In this document: in pieces, positions 17,172 to 26,022 of the stretch
Numbering within the stretch: the first letter of the stretch is position 1
Layout: each line of letters begins with the position of its first letter
Origin: Prochlorococcus sp. AG-418-G23
GTDB lineage: Bacteria > Cyanobacteriota > Cyanobacteriia > PCC-6307 > Cyanobiaceae
Assembly: GCA_003214195.1 (NCBI GenBank)
Contig: QCLY01000003.1
Coordinates: 1 to 62,185 of the forward strand
Direction of reading: 5' to 3'
DNA length: 62,185 nt
Notes under the pieces: generated by a model
Database searches by the model: none
What the model was told of the DNA's origin: nothing
The model's input: only the letters and a program-made list of their open reading frames with translations
Program-made: the position numbers and the translations under genes

Positions 17172-17804
17172 ATGACTAAAATTGCAAAAAAAGAATTTTA
17201 CGTATTTTTTCTACCTCTATTGGGTTTTTGGGCTCTCTTAATTGCTATTTATCTCGGTAAGGATTTTGAAGAAAGTTTTAAATTAGTTCCGACATTTTTC
17301 TATTTTGTATCTTCAGGACTAACAGTTTTTAATGTAAAAAATCTTATATCTGGCTCAGAATATGATCCAATTGTTAAGAACGCAAAAACTAGAGGGTTGC
17401 TTATCTGTCTTTTAGTTTCAACCTTATCAATACTAGTTGAGTTTTCCTTTGAAGAAAAGAATTTAATTCCTACCATTTTTATTATATTTTCAACAATAGC
17501 AAGCTTCTTCTTAACAGGTTTATTTGATTATAGTAATGAGCAATTAGAGGAAAAATTTCTTGAAAGATCATCAGAGAGGAATTTTTCAATTGAATCAAGA
17601 GATTTATGGGAAGTATATTTAGACCAAATAGAAATTAAATTTGAAAACTCTATTAAAATTCAGAACGAAATTAAAAGAATTAGAAACATACTACCTTACA
17701 GTTCATTTTTTAGAAGTGAGAAATCTAAAACAATAATGGAACAAGTTGAAAAAATTAATAATGAAGATAATTTACTTTTCACACTAAAAAAATATGTTAA
17801 GTAA
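17172..17804 (+). CDS. Hypothetical membrane protein with cytosolic helical tail
   Basis: A 210-residue protein with four hydrophobic segments (about residues 10-28, 38-52, 71-87, 96-116) and a charged, probably coiled C-terminal 90 residues. No family recognised. It follows the SPFH-SHOCT gene by 17 bases and is likely in the same operon. Confidence 0.65.
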   Translation: MTKIAKKEFYVFFLPLLGFWALLIAIYLGKDFEESFKLVPTFFYFVSSGLTVFNVKNLISGSEYDPIVKNAKTRGLLICLLVSTLSILVEFSFEEKNLIPTIFIIFSTIASFFLTGLFDYSNEQLEEKFLERSSERNFSIESRDLWEVYLDQIEIKFENSIKIQNEIKRIRNILPYSSFFRSEKSKTIMEQVEKINNEDNLLFTLKKYVK

Positions 17805-17810
17805 TTTAAC

Positions 17811-18224
17811 CTAAAAGTCAGGGAAAACTTTTACTCCTAATGAAAAATACATTATTAATCTATAAAACCAATACATTAAAAAGAAAAAGAATCCAATATG
17901 AAAAAATTTGCTTTTAAAATTTATTTTTAAAAGCGTTTTTCTTCTCAAAGATAATATCGACCACATAATTAACAATATCGCCAAAGGAGGGCCAAAAAGA
18001 TGAATTTTGAATGCATTAAAAATATCACCTCCTAAACTTGCGCAAATTGATCTTGTTAAAAAACAAGAAGGACATGGCACCCCAGTTGCGTGCCTTATTG
18101 GACAGCTGTATCCTGGAAGCCAAGGAAATTTTTGTTTGAAAAATAAATATGAAGTCAATGATAATGGTAAAAGATAGCTTAAATTCGTAAATTTTTTGCT
18201 AGTTATTTTTAATTTATTACTCAT
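17811..18224 (-). CDS. DUF2752 family membrane protein
   Basis: A 137-residue protein with three membrane segments and the DUF2752 signature, a Cys-containing loop (CPIRHATGVPCPSCFLTRS, about residues 41-59) followed by a small-residue segment and FGPP. The function of the family is unknown. It converges with the preceding gene, 6 bases apart. Confidence 0.8.
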   Translation of the reverse strand: MSNKLKITSKKFTNLSYLLPLSLTSYLFFKQKFPWLPGYSCPIRHATGVPCPSCFLTRSICASLGGDIFNAFKIHLFGPPLAILLIMWSILSLRRKTLLKINFKSKFFHIGFFFFLMYWFYRLIMYFSLGVKVFPDF

Positions 18225-18337
18225 ACATTCTTTAGTTTTATTTCTAGATACAATTTAATCGAAAATATTAAAATTAAGAAATTTGATTGAAAGACTAACA
18301 ATTTTGAATTAATCTAACCAAGATCCTTTAATAAGTC

Positions 18338-18955
18338 ATGGGAACAAAGTGTCCAAATTGTGGAGCGATTAATAAAAGCGATGTTATCTCATGTGAGTAC
18401 TGTGGAACCGCTTTAGTTGTTAAAGACAGTAGTAAATTTAACAGTTTAATAAAACCAAAAGGTAATGTAACTAATGAGCTTTCAAACTCATTAGATTCTT
18501 CGTCATTAAAATATCGTGATCAGGGTAAAGTGGCCCTATTCTTAATCTTTACATGTGGTTTTTACTATTTTGTGTTGCTTGGGGACTGGCTGAATGCTAT
18601 TAAAAAAAATAAAAATAATGTTGGATTAACGAGCGTTGATCCTGGATTAGCAATTTTTCTTACAATAATTACTTGTTCTGCGGCTTCTATCTACTTTAAT
18701 TATAAAGTCGCAAGAGATGCTGCATCTATATCCAGGAAAAGTGGAGGAAATAATTCTCCAATGAGAAATGGTCTGAACCCTCCATTGGAGAGCTTGCCCG
18801 AAATTATCCTATGGGGTGGAATAATATCATTCTTTATAGGACTTGTTTCTGGTGGGGCGTTAATATTCATAGATGTTATTTTTGCAATTTGGAGTACTAT
18901 AGCTTTACAAAAATCAGTGGAATTTATGGTTGGTGTTAAGCCTAGTAATTATTAA
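18338..18955 (+). CDS. Zinc-ribbon protein with DUF4234-like membrane domain
   Basis: A 205-residue protein. Residues 4-26 form a zinc ribbon (CPNCGA ... CEYCGTAL). After a Ser-rich linker comes a membrane domain of three or four helices starting YRDQGKVALFLIFTCGFYY, which fits DUF4234-type proteins. Function unknown. Confidence 0.72.
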   Translation: MGTKCPNCGAINKSDVISCEYCGTALVVKDSSKFNSLIKPKGNVTNELSNSLDSSSLKYRDQGKVALFLIFTCGFYYFVLLGDWLNAIKKNKNNVGLTSVDPGLAIFLTIITCSAASIYFNYKVARDAASISRKSGGNNSPMRNGLNPPLESLPEIILWGGIISFFIGLVSGGALIFIDVIFAIWSTIALQKSVEFMVGVKPSNY

Positions 18956-19001
18956 GTTTTACATTTAAATTTATCCGAATTATCTAAGCATCCTCTCCCT
19001 A

Positions 19002-19022
19002 TCAAAACATTTTCAGAAGTTG
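19002..19022 (+). repeat. TCAAAACATTTTCAGAAGT element
   Basis: Resembles TCAAAATATTTTCAAAAAG at 15884-15904 (about 18 of 21 bases with one gap), and both follow a CCTCT-rich stretch. AT-rich and short, so chance is possible. Confidence 0.3.
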
Positions 19023-19250
19023 TAATTAGTTTCATTGGCTTTTAAATTGATTTAAATCATAATTTTCAATCAAGTTTTGAAGAATTCTAGAAACTTAGCG
19101 TAATCAAAGATCTCGGTAAAATTCATACATTCTCAAATTTTTACTAGTGATTTACTATGGGATTTAAGGAATTTAATTAAGGAATTATCTTCATAGGTTG
19201 CAATCTTTCTTCTTTTTGACTTATTATCTTTACAACTTTTACTAGGATTA

Positions 19251-19598
19251 ATGACTCAAATTGATAAGAATGATTCAGATAATAAACTTGCTAATTGCAA
19301 TTTAGTATTAATGGCTTGTTTATATGCACTCTCAGCCTTTTTAGGAACATTGGGGACTTTAATTGTTTCAGTGATTTATGGCATATATTACAAATATTGG
19401 AAGCCAACTTTATTTATAATTCCTATTGTCTTGTTCTTATTGGTAATAATTGTAATTTTGGCCTTTAGCGGCATCCTAGTTTCAGAGGATTCTGCCTATG
19501 CAGTTGGTTGGTTTTTAGGAGTTATTCCTAGTATAGTTTCATTTTTAATTTTTAGAGATAGAGTATTAACCTTAAGAAAAAGACAAAATTTAAGTTGA
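19251..19598 (+). CDS. Hypothetical membrane protein
   Basis: A 115-residue protein with three membrane segments (about residues 18-45, 50-74, 82-100) and polar ends. No family recognised. Isolated by AT-rich gaps of about 280-295 bases on both sides. Confidence 0.6.
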   Translation: MTQIDKNDSDNKLANCNLVLMACLYALSAFLGTLGTLIVSVIYGIYYKYWKPTLFIIPIVLFLLVIIVILAFSGILVSEDSAYAVGWFLGVIPSIVSFLIFRDRVLTLRKRQNLS

Positions 19599-19768
19599 TT
19601 ATATAAAAATTTGGTTTAATTTAATTTAAAAAAATAACTAAAGTTGGGTTTTAAAAAAGAAAAATGTTTAAACCCAGATGAGCTGTGTTAGTTAAAGTAC
19701 ATCAAATTATCTGCTATAAAATGAAAACAAATAGATTTAAAACTTGCTTGCATGCAGGAACTCCATAG

Positions 19769-19788
19769 TTTTGAACCCTAACCCCTCC
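19769..19788 (+). pseudogene. Possible degraded 3' end of a tRNA-Ser (relic 4)
   Basis: TTTTGAACCCTAACCCCTCC matches the T-loop plus 3' acceptor strand of the tRNA-Ser (13574-13593) at about 15 of 20 bases. The 25 bases upstream show only scattered agreement. It may mark an older outer boundary of the same island. Confidence 0.35.
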
Positions 19789-19878
19789 TTACTAATAAAA
19801 AAGTACCAAAAGGCAAATATATTAAATAAGCGCTATTTTATTACTCTCTTGTTAAGATAAAAAAATTATTTATTTACT

Positions 19879-20079
19879 ATGAGCAAAGGCTTCGCCACAA
19901 ATAATTCATTATCCCAAAAATCAAAAAAAAGGTTGATTCCCGCTGAACCTCAGGGCAGATTAATATCTTGGTCTCCTTGGCCACCTGCTAATTTTCAATC
20001 AAGATATCCTGCTTTCCCTTTTGTTCTTACTATATTAATCATTCTTGTTGGGCAATGGTATATATCTCTCCTCAAATAA
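19879..20079 (+). CDS. Small single-span membrane protein
   Basis: A 66-residue protein: basic, polar N-terminus, a conserved-looking middle (GRLISWSPWPPANFQSRYPAFP) and one C-terminal membrane segment (FVLTILIILVGQWYISLL). The layout recalls small thylakoid proteins. It lacks the ExxN-xRxAM motif of high-light-inducible proteins, so I do not call it an Hlip. Confidence 0.65.
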   Translation: MSKGFATNNSLSQKSKKRLIPAEPQGRLISWSPWPPANFQSRYPAFPFVLTILIILVGQWYISLLK

Positions 20080-20133
20080 TTTGACCCTTTTTCTTTTATT
20101 TAAAATTAATGATATTTAGTTTGAGAATTTATT

Positions 20134-20745
20134 TTGTTTTTTTCAATTTTATTAATAGCACATATTCAAGCAGCGGTTATCCCCATAATATTGGGAATAA
20201 AATCTTTTAATAAATTCAAACATTTAAGTAACAACAAATTTATACCTTTCGGTTTTATTTTTTTAGGATTAGCCTCAATTGCTGAAATGATTGATCATAC
20301 CCAAACTTCTTGGATTTACGTTGATCACTCATCGTTATTTAATTGGTTATTTTATTCTTTTCTATCTTTAGGCCTAACATGTTTATCAATATCAGTTATA
20401 AAAAATAAAATTTTTCAAACAACAAACCTTTACATTTCTTTTTGTTCAATAATCTCATATTTATTATTTGGCAAGACGATTGCTCTTTTTTTTCAAGTAA
20501 TAGTAAGTATCTTTCTAATAATAAATTGGCAAAGAATCTTTAAAGATTGGGTTTTAATCCTTTACCCAATATTTGGCATTATTTTTACAACTTTCTTTGG
20601 AACAAATCTCGCAACTAGTGGAGATCAATTTTGGCATGTTTTAATAGGTCCATCTGGAACTATAAGTGTTCTTGCTTTTTTTTTAATATTAAAAAGGTCA
20701 GGCAAAAAAATTTCTAAAAATTCTCATGAAAATATTCATTTTTAA
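20134..20745 (+). CDS. Hypothetical polytopic membrane protein
   Basis: A 203-residue protein starting at TTG, with six or seven hydrophobic segments and conserved-looking His residues near the second and last helices (MIDHTQ; DQFWHVLIGP). No family recognised. The 3' end overlaps the next gene by 20 bases, pointing to co-translation. Confidence 0.6.
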   Translation: MFFSILLIAHIQAAVIPIILGIKSFNKFKHLSNNKFIPFGFIFLGLASIAEMIDHTQTSWIYVDHSSLFNWLFYSFLSLGLTCLSISVIKNKIFQTTNLYISFCSIISYLLFGKTIALFFQVIVSIFLIINWQRIFKDWVLILYPIFGIIFTTFFGTNLATSGDQFWHVLIGPSGTISVLAFFLILKRSGKKISKNSHENIHF

Positions 20746-21055
20746 AAGTTTTATAGTGTGCTTATTTTCAATTATCTCTCCAATTCATATGTTGGGCAGT
20801 ACCGCACTTGATGTTTATATGAATGATTTTTATTCTAAGTCAAATGAAGCTAGCCAAATTCTTAAAGAAATTGAAAATAGTCTTAAAGATGGCTCAAGAG
20901 AAAAAGTATGTTCTAGGCAAAGAGAAGCAGCAAAACTGGGTTTATTAGCTAATAAATCATTAATTAAAGCATTTGAAATAGAGGGAACTCAACCACCAAT
21001 GGAAGTAATAAAAGCAAATCAACAAAGATGGGAATCAATACTGAATAATTGCTGA
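20726..21055 (+). CDS. Hypothetical secreted helical protein
   Basis: A 109-residue protein with an N-terminal signal (FIVCLFSIISPIHMLGS) and a helical, charged mature region with two cysteines (VCSRQ; final NNC). No family recognised. It begins inside the preceding membrane-protein gene. Confidence 0.6.
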   Translation: MKIFIFKSFIVCLFSIISPIHMLGSTALDVYMNDFYSKSNEASQILKEIENSLKDGSREKVCSRQREAAKLGLLANKSLIKAFEIEGTQPPMEVIKANQQRWESILNNC

Positions 21056-21081
21056 AAAAATTTACTAGTTAAAAACCTTTT

Positions 21082-21516
21082 TTAAATTTGCATTCTTGCT
21101 GATTTACTAATTAAGGGTATTTCAGGTTCAACTCCAAACATACATTGAGAAATTGAATAAATAAAAATGCAGAGAATGAATACAAAAATTATTGAGCCAA
21201 GCTCCACTATTGGAAATATTCTCAAAAGGTATGAAGTTATTATCAGGGCAATATCAAGAAGTAATGCTTGGCATGAGTTATATCTTACAAAATAGGGGAC
21301 TTTAGGATTTCTTACTAATCCTGCAAACAAAATTATGAATAATAAAAACCCGCCAAAAGGTAATGATTGTTCAATTATCGCTATTGGGAAAGTAAGAATC
21401 TCTAAAATTTTTAAAAAAGAATATTTATAAAACAAAAAATATCCAAAAGGTATTGCGGCCTTTAGCGGCAAAGTATATATAAATGCTGATGAGAGTCTCT
21501 GGAATATTTGATCCAA
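21082..21516 (-). CDS. Tic20 family protein (Ycf60-like)
   Basis: A 144-residue protein with four membrane segments and the family signature RNPKVPYFVRYNSCQALLLD near residue 70, ending FGVEPEIPLISKSA. In plastids Tic20 belongs to the inner-envelope import channel; in cyanobacteria the role is undefined, possibly membrane protein transport. Length matches other picocyanobacterial members. Confidence 0.88.
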   Translation of the reverse strand: MDQIFQRLSSAFIYTLPLKAAIPFGYFLFYKYSFLKILEILTFPIAIIEQSLPFGGFLLFIILFAGLVRNPKVPYFVRYNSCQALLLDIALIITSYLLRIFPIVELGSIIFVFILCIFIYSISQCMFGVEPEIPLISKSARMQI

Positions 21517-21647
21517 TAATCTATGAGAAGACTAGTAATATCTTAACCTAAATTTTCTGAACTTAAATTGCGACTTAGTCTTGAAACTGTAAATTTTATC
21601 ATATGGCTATTAAATATTGGATAATAGATTTAGGTTCATAATTCAAG

Positions 21648-22037
21648 ATGCGCATCCTTCATACAATGTTGAGAGTTGGTGATTTAGATAAATCTCTCGA
21701 TTTCTACGTAAATAGATTAGGAATGAATTTAATAAGAAAAAAGGAATATCCTCATGGAAAATTTACTTTGGCATTTGTGGGTTACGGTTCAGAAAAAGAG
21801 AATACTGTAATTGAATTAACTTATAACTGGGATAAAAAGTCAGACGACTATGAGCTTGGAGACAAGTATGGTCATATAGCAATTGGAGTAAAAGATATTA
21901 ATTTTATTTGCCAAGAATTAGAAAATAATGGTTGTAAAATAACTACCAAACCTAAAACAATGAAAAATAGCTCAACTGTCTTGGCTTTTGTTGAAGATCC
22001 TGATGGATATAAAATTGAACTAATTGAAAGAGATTAA
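21648..22037 (+). CDS. gloA: Lactoylglutathione lyase (glyoxalase I)
   Basis: A 129-residue VOC-fold enzyme that converts the methylglyoxal-glutathione adduct to S-lactoylglutathione. It begins MRILHTMLRVGDLDKSLDFY with the first metal His, then ELTYNW with a Glu, YGHIAIGV with the second His and DPDGYKIELIE with the last Glu. All four metal ligands of the bacterial type are present. Confidence 0.93.
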   Translation: MRILHTMLRVGDLDKSLDFYVNRLGMNLIRKKEYPHGKFTLAFVGYGSEKENTVIELTYNWDKKSDDYELGDKYGHIAIGVKDINFICQELENNGCKITTKPKTMKNSSTVLAFVEDPDGYKIELIERD

Positions 22038-22260
22038 ATGCTCTAAAACTTCTTCAAATAATAAGGATTAAACAAATTTTTGGAGATGAGTCGAATTAAT
22101 TTATTAAATCATACTCAGTTAACAGAAATTAAGAAGAAATTAACTATAGAACTAGCACTGGAACTCTATTTTAAGATTTTTTTTAATTTGCCAATTTTTA
22201 GTCATTTTTTTTTAGCAAGATGTGTAGAACGCATAAAATGAGTTTAATTTAATTATTATA

Positions 22261-22319
22261 ATCTAAATACAATCTAAATACATTCTGTAGACAATCAATA
22301 TAGATTGATATATTGTAGA
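22261..22319 (+). promoter_or_regulatory. Candidate operator: 11-bp tandem repeat plus palindrome
   Basis: ATCTAAATACA is repeated perfectly in tandem at 22261-22271 and 22272-22282. It is followed by the inverted repeat ATCAAT-N4-ATTGAT (22294-22309), enclosed by direct TGTAGA copies at 22286 and 22314. It ends 17 bases before the ATG of the RHH-like gene, a position suited to autoregulation. Confidence 0.55.
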
Positions 22320-22336
22320 ATTACTGCATAAAGCTT

Positions 22337-22834
22337 ATGTCCAGTAATTGGTCAAAATTAAGAGATGAATGGCTCGATAGCACAGCTATTGCTAAAGATG
22401 ATGCTAAATGGGCATTAGAAGCATTAATAAATTCAGAAGAAGAGTTATTTGAAATTGATCAAAAAATTAGAAATAAAGAGGACGTAATAAGCCAAGTAAA
22501 AAATTTGAAAAAAAAAGTAAAAGAAACTATCTCCTCCAAAGAAATTAGTCTGGATGATATTGCATTAAATGCTTCAAATTCAAACAAGGTACAAATCTCT
22601 GTACCATCAAATCTTACTTATCTTTTGAAGGTATGGGCTGCAGCAGAAGGCCGTGATCTGTCGAGCGTCGCTTTTCAGTGTTTAGAAACTGGCATAAGGG
22701 AAATGAAAAGCAAAGGTTCAATCCCTTCAGTAGCAGTAAGTAGATATGACTCAGCTTGTCAAAAGAGGATTGCTTTAGCCGAGGTAAACAATCTATTGGA
22801 GAAATTCGAAATAGCTCATAATAAAACTTATTAA
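22337..22834 (+). CDS. RHH-like (ribbon-helix-helix type) protein
   Basis: A 165-residue protein. An N-terminal helical, coiled-coil-like part (residues 1-60) is followed by VQISVPSNLTYLLKVWAAA and GRDLSSVAFQCLETGIREM (about residues 84-126). Together these read as one strand plus two helices, as in CopG/Arc-type proteins. Its stop is 2 bases before the next gene, and an operator-like repeat lies upstream. A DNA-binding role is inferred. Confidence 0.55.
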   Translation: MSSNWSKLRDEWLDSTAIAKDDAKWALEALINSEEELFEIDQKIRNKEDVISQVKNLKKKVKETISSKEISLDDIALNASNSNKVQISVPSNLTYLLKVWAAAEGRDLSSVAFQCLETGIREMKSKGSIPSVAVSRYDSACQKRIALAEVNNLLEKFEIAHNKTY

Positions 22835-22836
22835 TC

Positions 22837-23229
22837 ATGAACAATAAAAAATTCAAAAAAGTATACCAATTATTAAGACCAAGAGCTTTCAATGTAGATA
22901 CTTATTCTAATAAATTAAAGGTTGGGATAATTTATACACTTTATTTTGAAGGAAGTAATTATATTAAATTAGGTTTTGCTGAAAATGAAGGTGCTTTAGA
23001 TAACAAATTATGGAGTGAGCCATTTATAATATTGGGCAGAAAAAAGGGTCAAAAGAAAGAGCTATTACTTTTAGTGAATACTTTAAAGGAACTTGGAATC
23101 GAATATTCAGAAAACCTTAATTTCAAATATTCAAGTTCTTTGATGAGGCATTTATCTACTTTAGGTTGGCCAGTTGGTAAATCACTTTACCAGCAAAGAA
23201 AAATCAAAAAAGAAATACTTTGTGCATAA
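22837..23229 (+). CDS. MUG113/T5orf172-like (GIY-YIG-type) protein
   Basis: A 130-residue basic protein. The segment VGIIYTLYFEGSNYIKLGFAEN has the GIY-YIG-related pattern of MUG113/T5orf172 domains (Y-x-L ... IKLGF). The catalytic Arg and Glu of true GIY-YIG nucleases are not clearly seen, so nuclease activity is doubtful. It forms a tight operon with the RHH-like gene. Confidence 0.55.
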   Translation: MNNKKFKKVYQLLRPRAFNVDTYSNKLKVGIIYTLYFEGSNYIKLGFAENEGALDNKLWSEPFIILGRKKGQKKELLLLVNTLKELGIEYSENLNFKYSSSLMRHLSTLGWPVGKSLYQQRKIKKEILCA

Positions 23230-23231
23230 AT

Positions 23232-23705
23232 TTAAATATAATCACACTCTAAAGTTTCCCTAGTCTCTCTATTTGTAAAGGGATTAGTACCAGATGCATT
23301 CTCACAAAATTTCCTGGCAACATCTTTTGGCAAGAAAACATTTGTGAAGTCAGCGCCTTGAATTTTTACATTTTCAAACTGTGTACTATAAGCAAAAGAA
23401 TCCTCTAAATTAGTATTTGATAAATCTGTTCCATCTAGGACAGCCGAATCTAAAGTTACTTCTCTTAAATTAGAATCACTTAAATTAGTATTTTTCAATT
23501 TTGCTCCATATAAAGTTGCATTTTGAAGATCACAATCTGATAAATTCGCGTCTTGTAAATCAGTTAAATAAAAAGTTGCTCCTTTTAAATCAGATCCAGA
23601 GAAATCTACCCCCACTAAGGATTGTTTACCATAATCCAATGCTGCAAATCCTATAGAAGGGAAGGTTAAAACAAACATTAGAAGAGTTAAAGTTAAAAGT
23701 CTCAT
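23232..23705 (-). CDS. Secreted pentapeptide-repeat protein
   Basis: A 157-residue protein with signal peptide (LTLTLLMFVLTFPSIGFA) and about 18 tandem A(D/N)Lxx-type pentapeptides from residue 36 to 125 (SDLKGATFYLTDLQDANLSD), predicted to form a right-handed quadrilateral beta-helix. The C-terminal cap has two cysteines. A lumenal or periplasmic location is likely; function unknown, as for many cyanobacterial members. Confidence 0.85.
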   Translation of the reverse strand: MRLLTLTLLMFVLTFPSIGFAALDYGKQSLVGVDFSGSDLKGATFYLTDLQDANLSDCDLQNATLYGAKLKNTNLSDSNLREVTLDSAVLDGTDLSNTNLEDSFAYSTQFENVKIQGADFTNVFLPKDVARKFCENASGTNPFTNRETRETLECDYI

Positions 23706-23813
23706 TTATTTTGGTTAACTTATTAGTAAAATTCTAACTTCCTACGTTGAAATCTAGAAGTTAATTATTTACTGAATGCTATATTTATTTAAAAACAAAG
23801 CTCGAATATAATT

Positions 23814-25454
23814 TTGAATATAAATCCCTATGATGCAATTGTCGTCGGTTCTGGAGCAACAGGGGGTATAGCAGCACTTACATTGGCAGAACAGGGTATA
23901 AAAGTATTAGTAATAGAAGCCGGACCACAAGTTAAAAGGAATGAAGCTAGCAATCATGAACCAATAAGCACCTTAAAGAGAGTCTCCGGAGTTTTAACAA
24001 AAAAGCATTCTAAGCAGTGTCAACATCCTGGTTATTGGAAAAATAATCCAGATTTATATTCTAATGAATTAGAACACCCCTATGAATTCCCAAAGAAGAA
24101 ACCTTTCCTTTGGACTCAGGGGAAACAAATTGGGGGGAGATCATTAACTTGGGGAGGTATAACATTAAGATTTTCTTCAGAAGACTTTCATCCCGCCAAA
24201 AAAGATGGATTAGGACCAAACTGGCCTATTTCATACAATGACCTTGCCCCTCACTATGATTTCATTGAAAATTTCTGTGGAATATATGGACGAAAAGATG
24301 ATGTAAAGGAAGTTCCAAATGGAAAATATATAGGAGAAATTCCTCTTACAGAAAACGAAAATGATTTTGGCAGGAAAGTTAAATCAAAATTAAACTACCC
24401 TTTCATCCAATCAAGGGGATTTGACCGTAATTCATCAGTTAAAGAAAAAAAATGGCCAAAGTCTTCGAGTATAGGAAGCACTTTAAAAAAAGCTTTAGAT
24501 ACTGGGAATGTACAAATAATCTCTAATTGTATTGTGGAGTCTTTTGAAATTAACAAAAGAACTGAGCTTGCATCAAATCTAACGATCATAAACCTAGAAA
24601 ATGGATACAAAGAAAAATTAAATTGTGATTTAATTCTTCTTTGCGCATCAACAATTTCAACACTGAGAATACTTCTGAACTCAGAACATGAATCAAATTC
24701 GTCAGGTTTTAAAGATAATTCTGGGAAATTAGGTAAATACCTCATGGATCATATATCTATCTGTAGATTTTTTTCAGTCCCGAAAATAAAAAACCCAGGG
24801 AAACAATTAGATAATCCTCCTGATCTTTCTGGAGCAGGCAGCTTTTTTATTCCATTTGGTTCAAATTTACCAAAAAAAGATATCATAGATTTCAATAGAG
24901 GGTATGGAATCTGGGGAGCAATTGATAGATTAGGGATACCTAAATTTTTGCAAAAAGATCCAAATACATCCATTGGATTTCTTATCGCGCATGGCGAGGT
25001 ACTTCCTAAGGAAAAAAACTCAGTTTCCCTTTCAAGAAAAACTGATAAGTGGGGTATTCCAATTCCCTACATTGAATTTGAATGGGGTCAGAACGAGTTA
25101 AATATGGCAAGACATATGGCAAACACAATACAAAAATCAATAGAAGCTGCAAATGGAGAAATAAAAAATATTGATGAACTAGTTAATATCCCCTTAGGAA
25201 GTTTATTTACAAAAAATTTGATCTCACTTTCAGACAATCCTCCTCCTCCAGGATATTACATTCATGAAGTGGGGGGAGCACCAATGGGATTTGAGGAAGA
25301 GAATAGTGTACTTGATAAGTTCAATAGATTATGGAGATGTAAAAATGTACTTGTACTAGATGGAGCGTGCTGGCCTACGTCTTCTTGGCAGAGTCCTACG
25401 CTTACAATGATGGCATTAAGTAGAAGAGCTTGTTTAAATATTAAAAAGACTTAG
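23814..25454 (+). CDS. GMC-family FAD-dependent oxidoreductase
   Basis: A 546-residue flavoprotein, TTG start. Rossmann motif GSGATGGIAALTLAEQG (about residues 12-28), then IEAGP for ribose binding, GGRSLTWGGIT for the second GMC motif and a C-terminal domain ending PTSSWQSPTLTMMALSRRA. A candidate catalytic His is in YIHEVGGAPMG. Substrate unknown; polyols or sugars are usual for the family. Its end overlaps the convergent gene by 14 bases. Confidence 0.85.
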   Translation: MNINPYDAIVVGSGATGGIAALTLAEQGIKVLVIEAGPQVKRNEASNHEPISTLKRVSGVLTKKHSKQCQHPGYWKNNPDLYSNELEHPYEFPKKKPFLWTQGKQIGGRSLTWGGITLRFSSEDFHPAKKDGLGPNWPISYNDLAPHYDFIENFCGIYGRKDDVKEVPNGKYIGEIPLTENENDFGRKVKSKLNYPFIQSRGFDRNSSVKEKKWPKSSSIGSTLKKALDTGNVQIISNCIVESFEINKRTELASNLTIINLENGYKEKLNCDLILLCASTISTLRILLNSEHESNSSGFKDNSGKLGKYLMDHISICRFFSVPKIKNPGKQLDNPPDLSGAGSFFIPFGSNLPKKDIIDFNRGYGIWGAIDRLGIPKFLQKDPNTSIGFLIAHGEVLPKEKNSVSLSRKTDKWGIPIPYIEFEWGQNELNMARHMANTIQKSIEAANGEIKNIDELVNIPLGSLFTKNLISLSDNPPPPGYYIHEVGGAPMGFEEENSVLDKFNRLWRCKNVLVLDGACWPTSSWQSPTLTMMALSRRACLNIKKT

Positions 25455-25698
25455 AGGGTGTAAATAATTGGTTTAAATAAATCTCTGATACAGAATTATC
25501 AGTACATCCATTTTGAACGAGGAAAGTAGCTAATGCTGAATTTATAAGCTTATATTGATCCCAGGTTGGATTACTTAGAACAAAGTCTTTCATACTTCTA
25601 TAAAGAGTCTCTGAAAGCTCTGTTTCAAGAGAAACATTGTTTAAAGAACTTTCCTCGAATTTAACATCGGATAGATTGGTCTGACTGATTTGATCCAT
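25441..25698 (-). CDS. Hypothetical small protein
   Basis: An 85-residue soluble protein (SLETELSETLYRSMKDFVLS; DQYKLINSALATFLVQNG). It looks helical with no signal peptide, and its C-terminal coding part overlaps the GMC gene antisense by 14 bases. No family recognised. Confidence 0.6.
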   Translation of the reverse strand: MDQISQTNLSDVKFEESSLNNVSLETELSETLYRSMKDFVLSNPTWDQYKLINSALATFLVQNGCTDNSVSEIYLNQLFTPSKSF

Positions 25699-25917
25699 AA
25701 ATTTATATTTCCTACCGAACTATCATTATGTTTTTTTAATTAAAAGTCAAAAAAAATTAGGAACTAAACTTTTTCAATTATCAAATGAGACTCATGTTAT
25801 AAATTAAATCTATGAAAATATACTTTTTAAATAAGGAAATTGATAAGTTATAAAAGAAAAGTCAATAATAATGTTGAAGTCCTGTTTTTTTTAAAAAATA
25901 CTGGCATTATTAAACCA

Positions 25918-26022
25918 ATGTGGATTTGGACGTGGAAAACAACCCGTAAGTTGTGGAAAATTAAACTAAAAATACTTTTAAAAATTTATATTAGTAATAC
26001 TTATATATACCGAGTCTATTAA
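25918..26022 (+). CDS. Possible 34-residue Trp-rich basic peptide
   Basis: ATG at 25918 opens a short frame MWIWTWKTTRKLWKIKLK with four Trp in the first 14 residues, ending at 26022. The rest of this 350-base gap (25699-26049) holds no other candidate. GTGGAAAA occurs twice 21 bases apart inside the frame, and a hairpin GAGTCT-ATTA-AGACTC (26012-26027) covers the stop. No clear ribosome site is seen; it may be RNA rather than a gene. Confidence 0.3.
   Translation: MWIWTWKTTRKLWKIKLKILLKIYISNTYIYRVY

Noticed and set aside
19645-19676. TGGGTTT/AAACCCA inverted repeat as a terminator
   Set aside because: Seven-base stem with an 18-base loop and no T-run; too weak to call.
19879-20079. High-light-inducible (Hlip) protein
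   Set aside because: The size and single helix fit, but the chlorophyll-binding ExxNxRxAM motif is absent.
25840-26022. Longer 60-residue version of the Trp-rich frame
   Set aside because: The upstream start is a non-ATG codon with no ribosome site; the ATG at 25918 is more credible.
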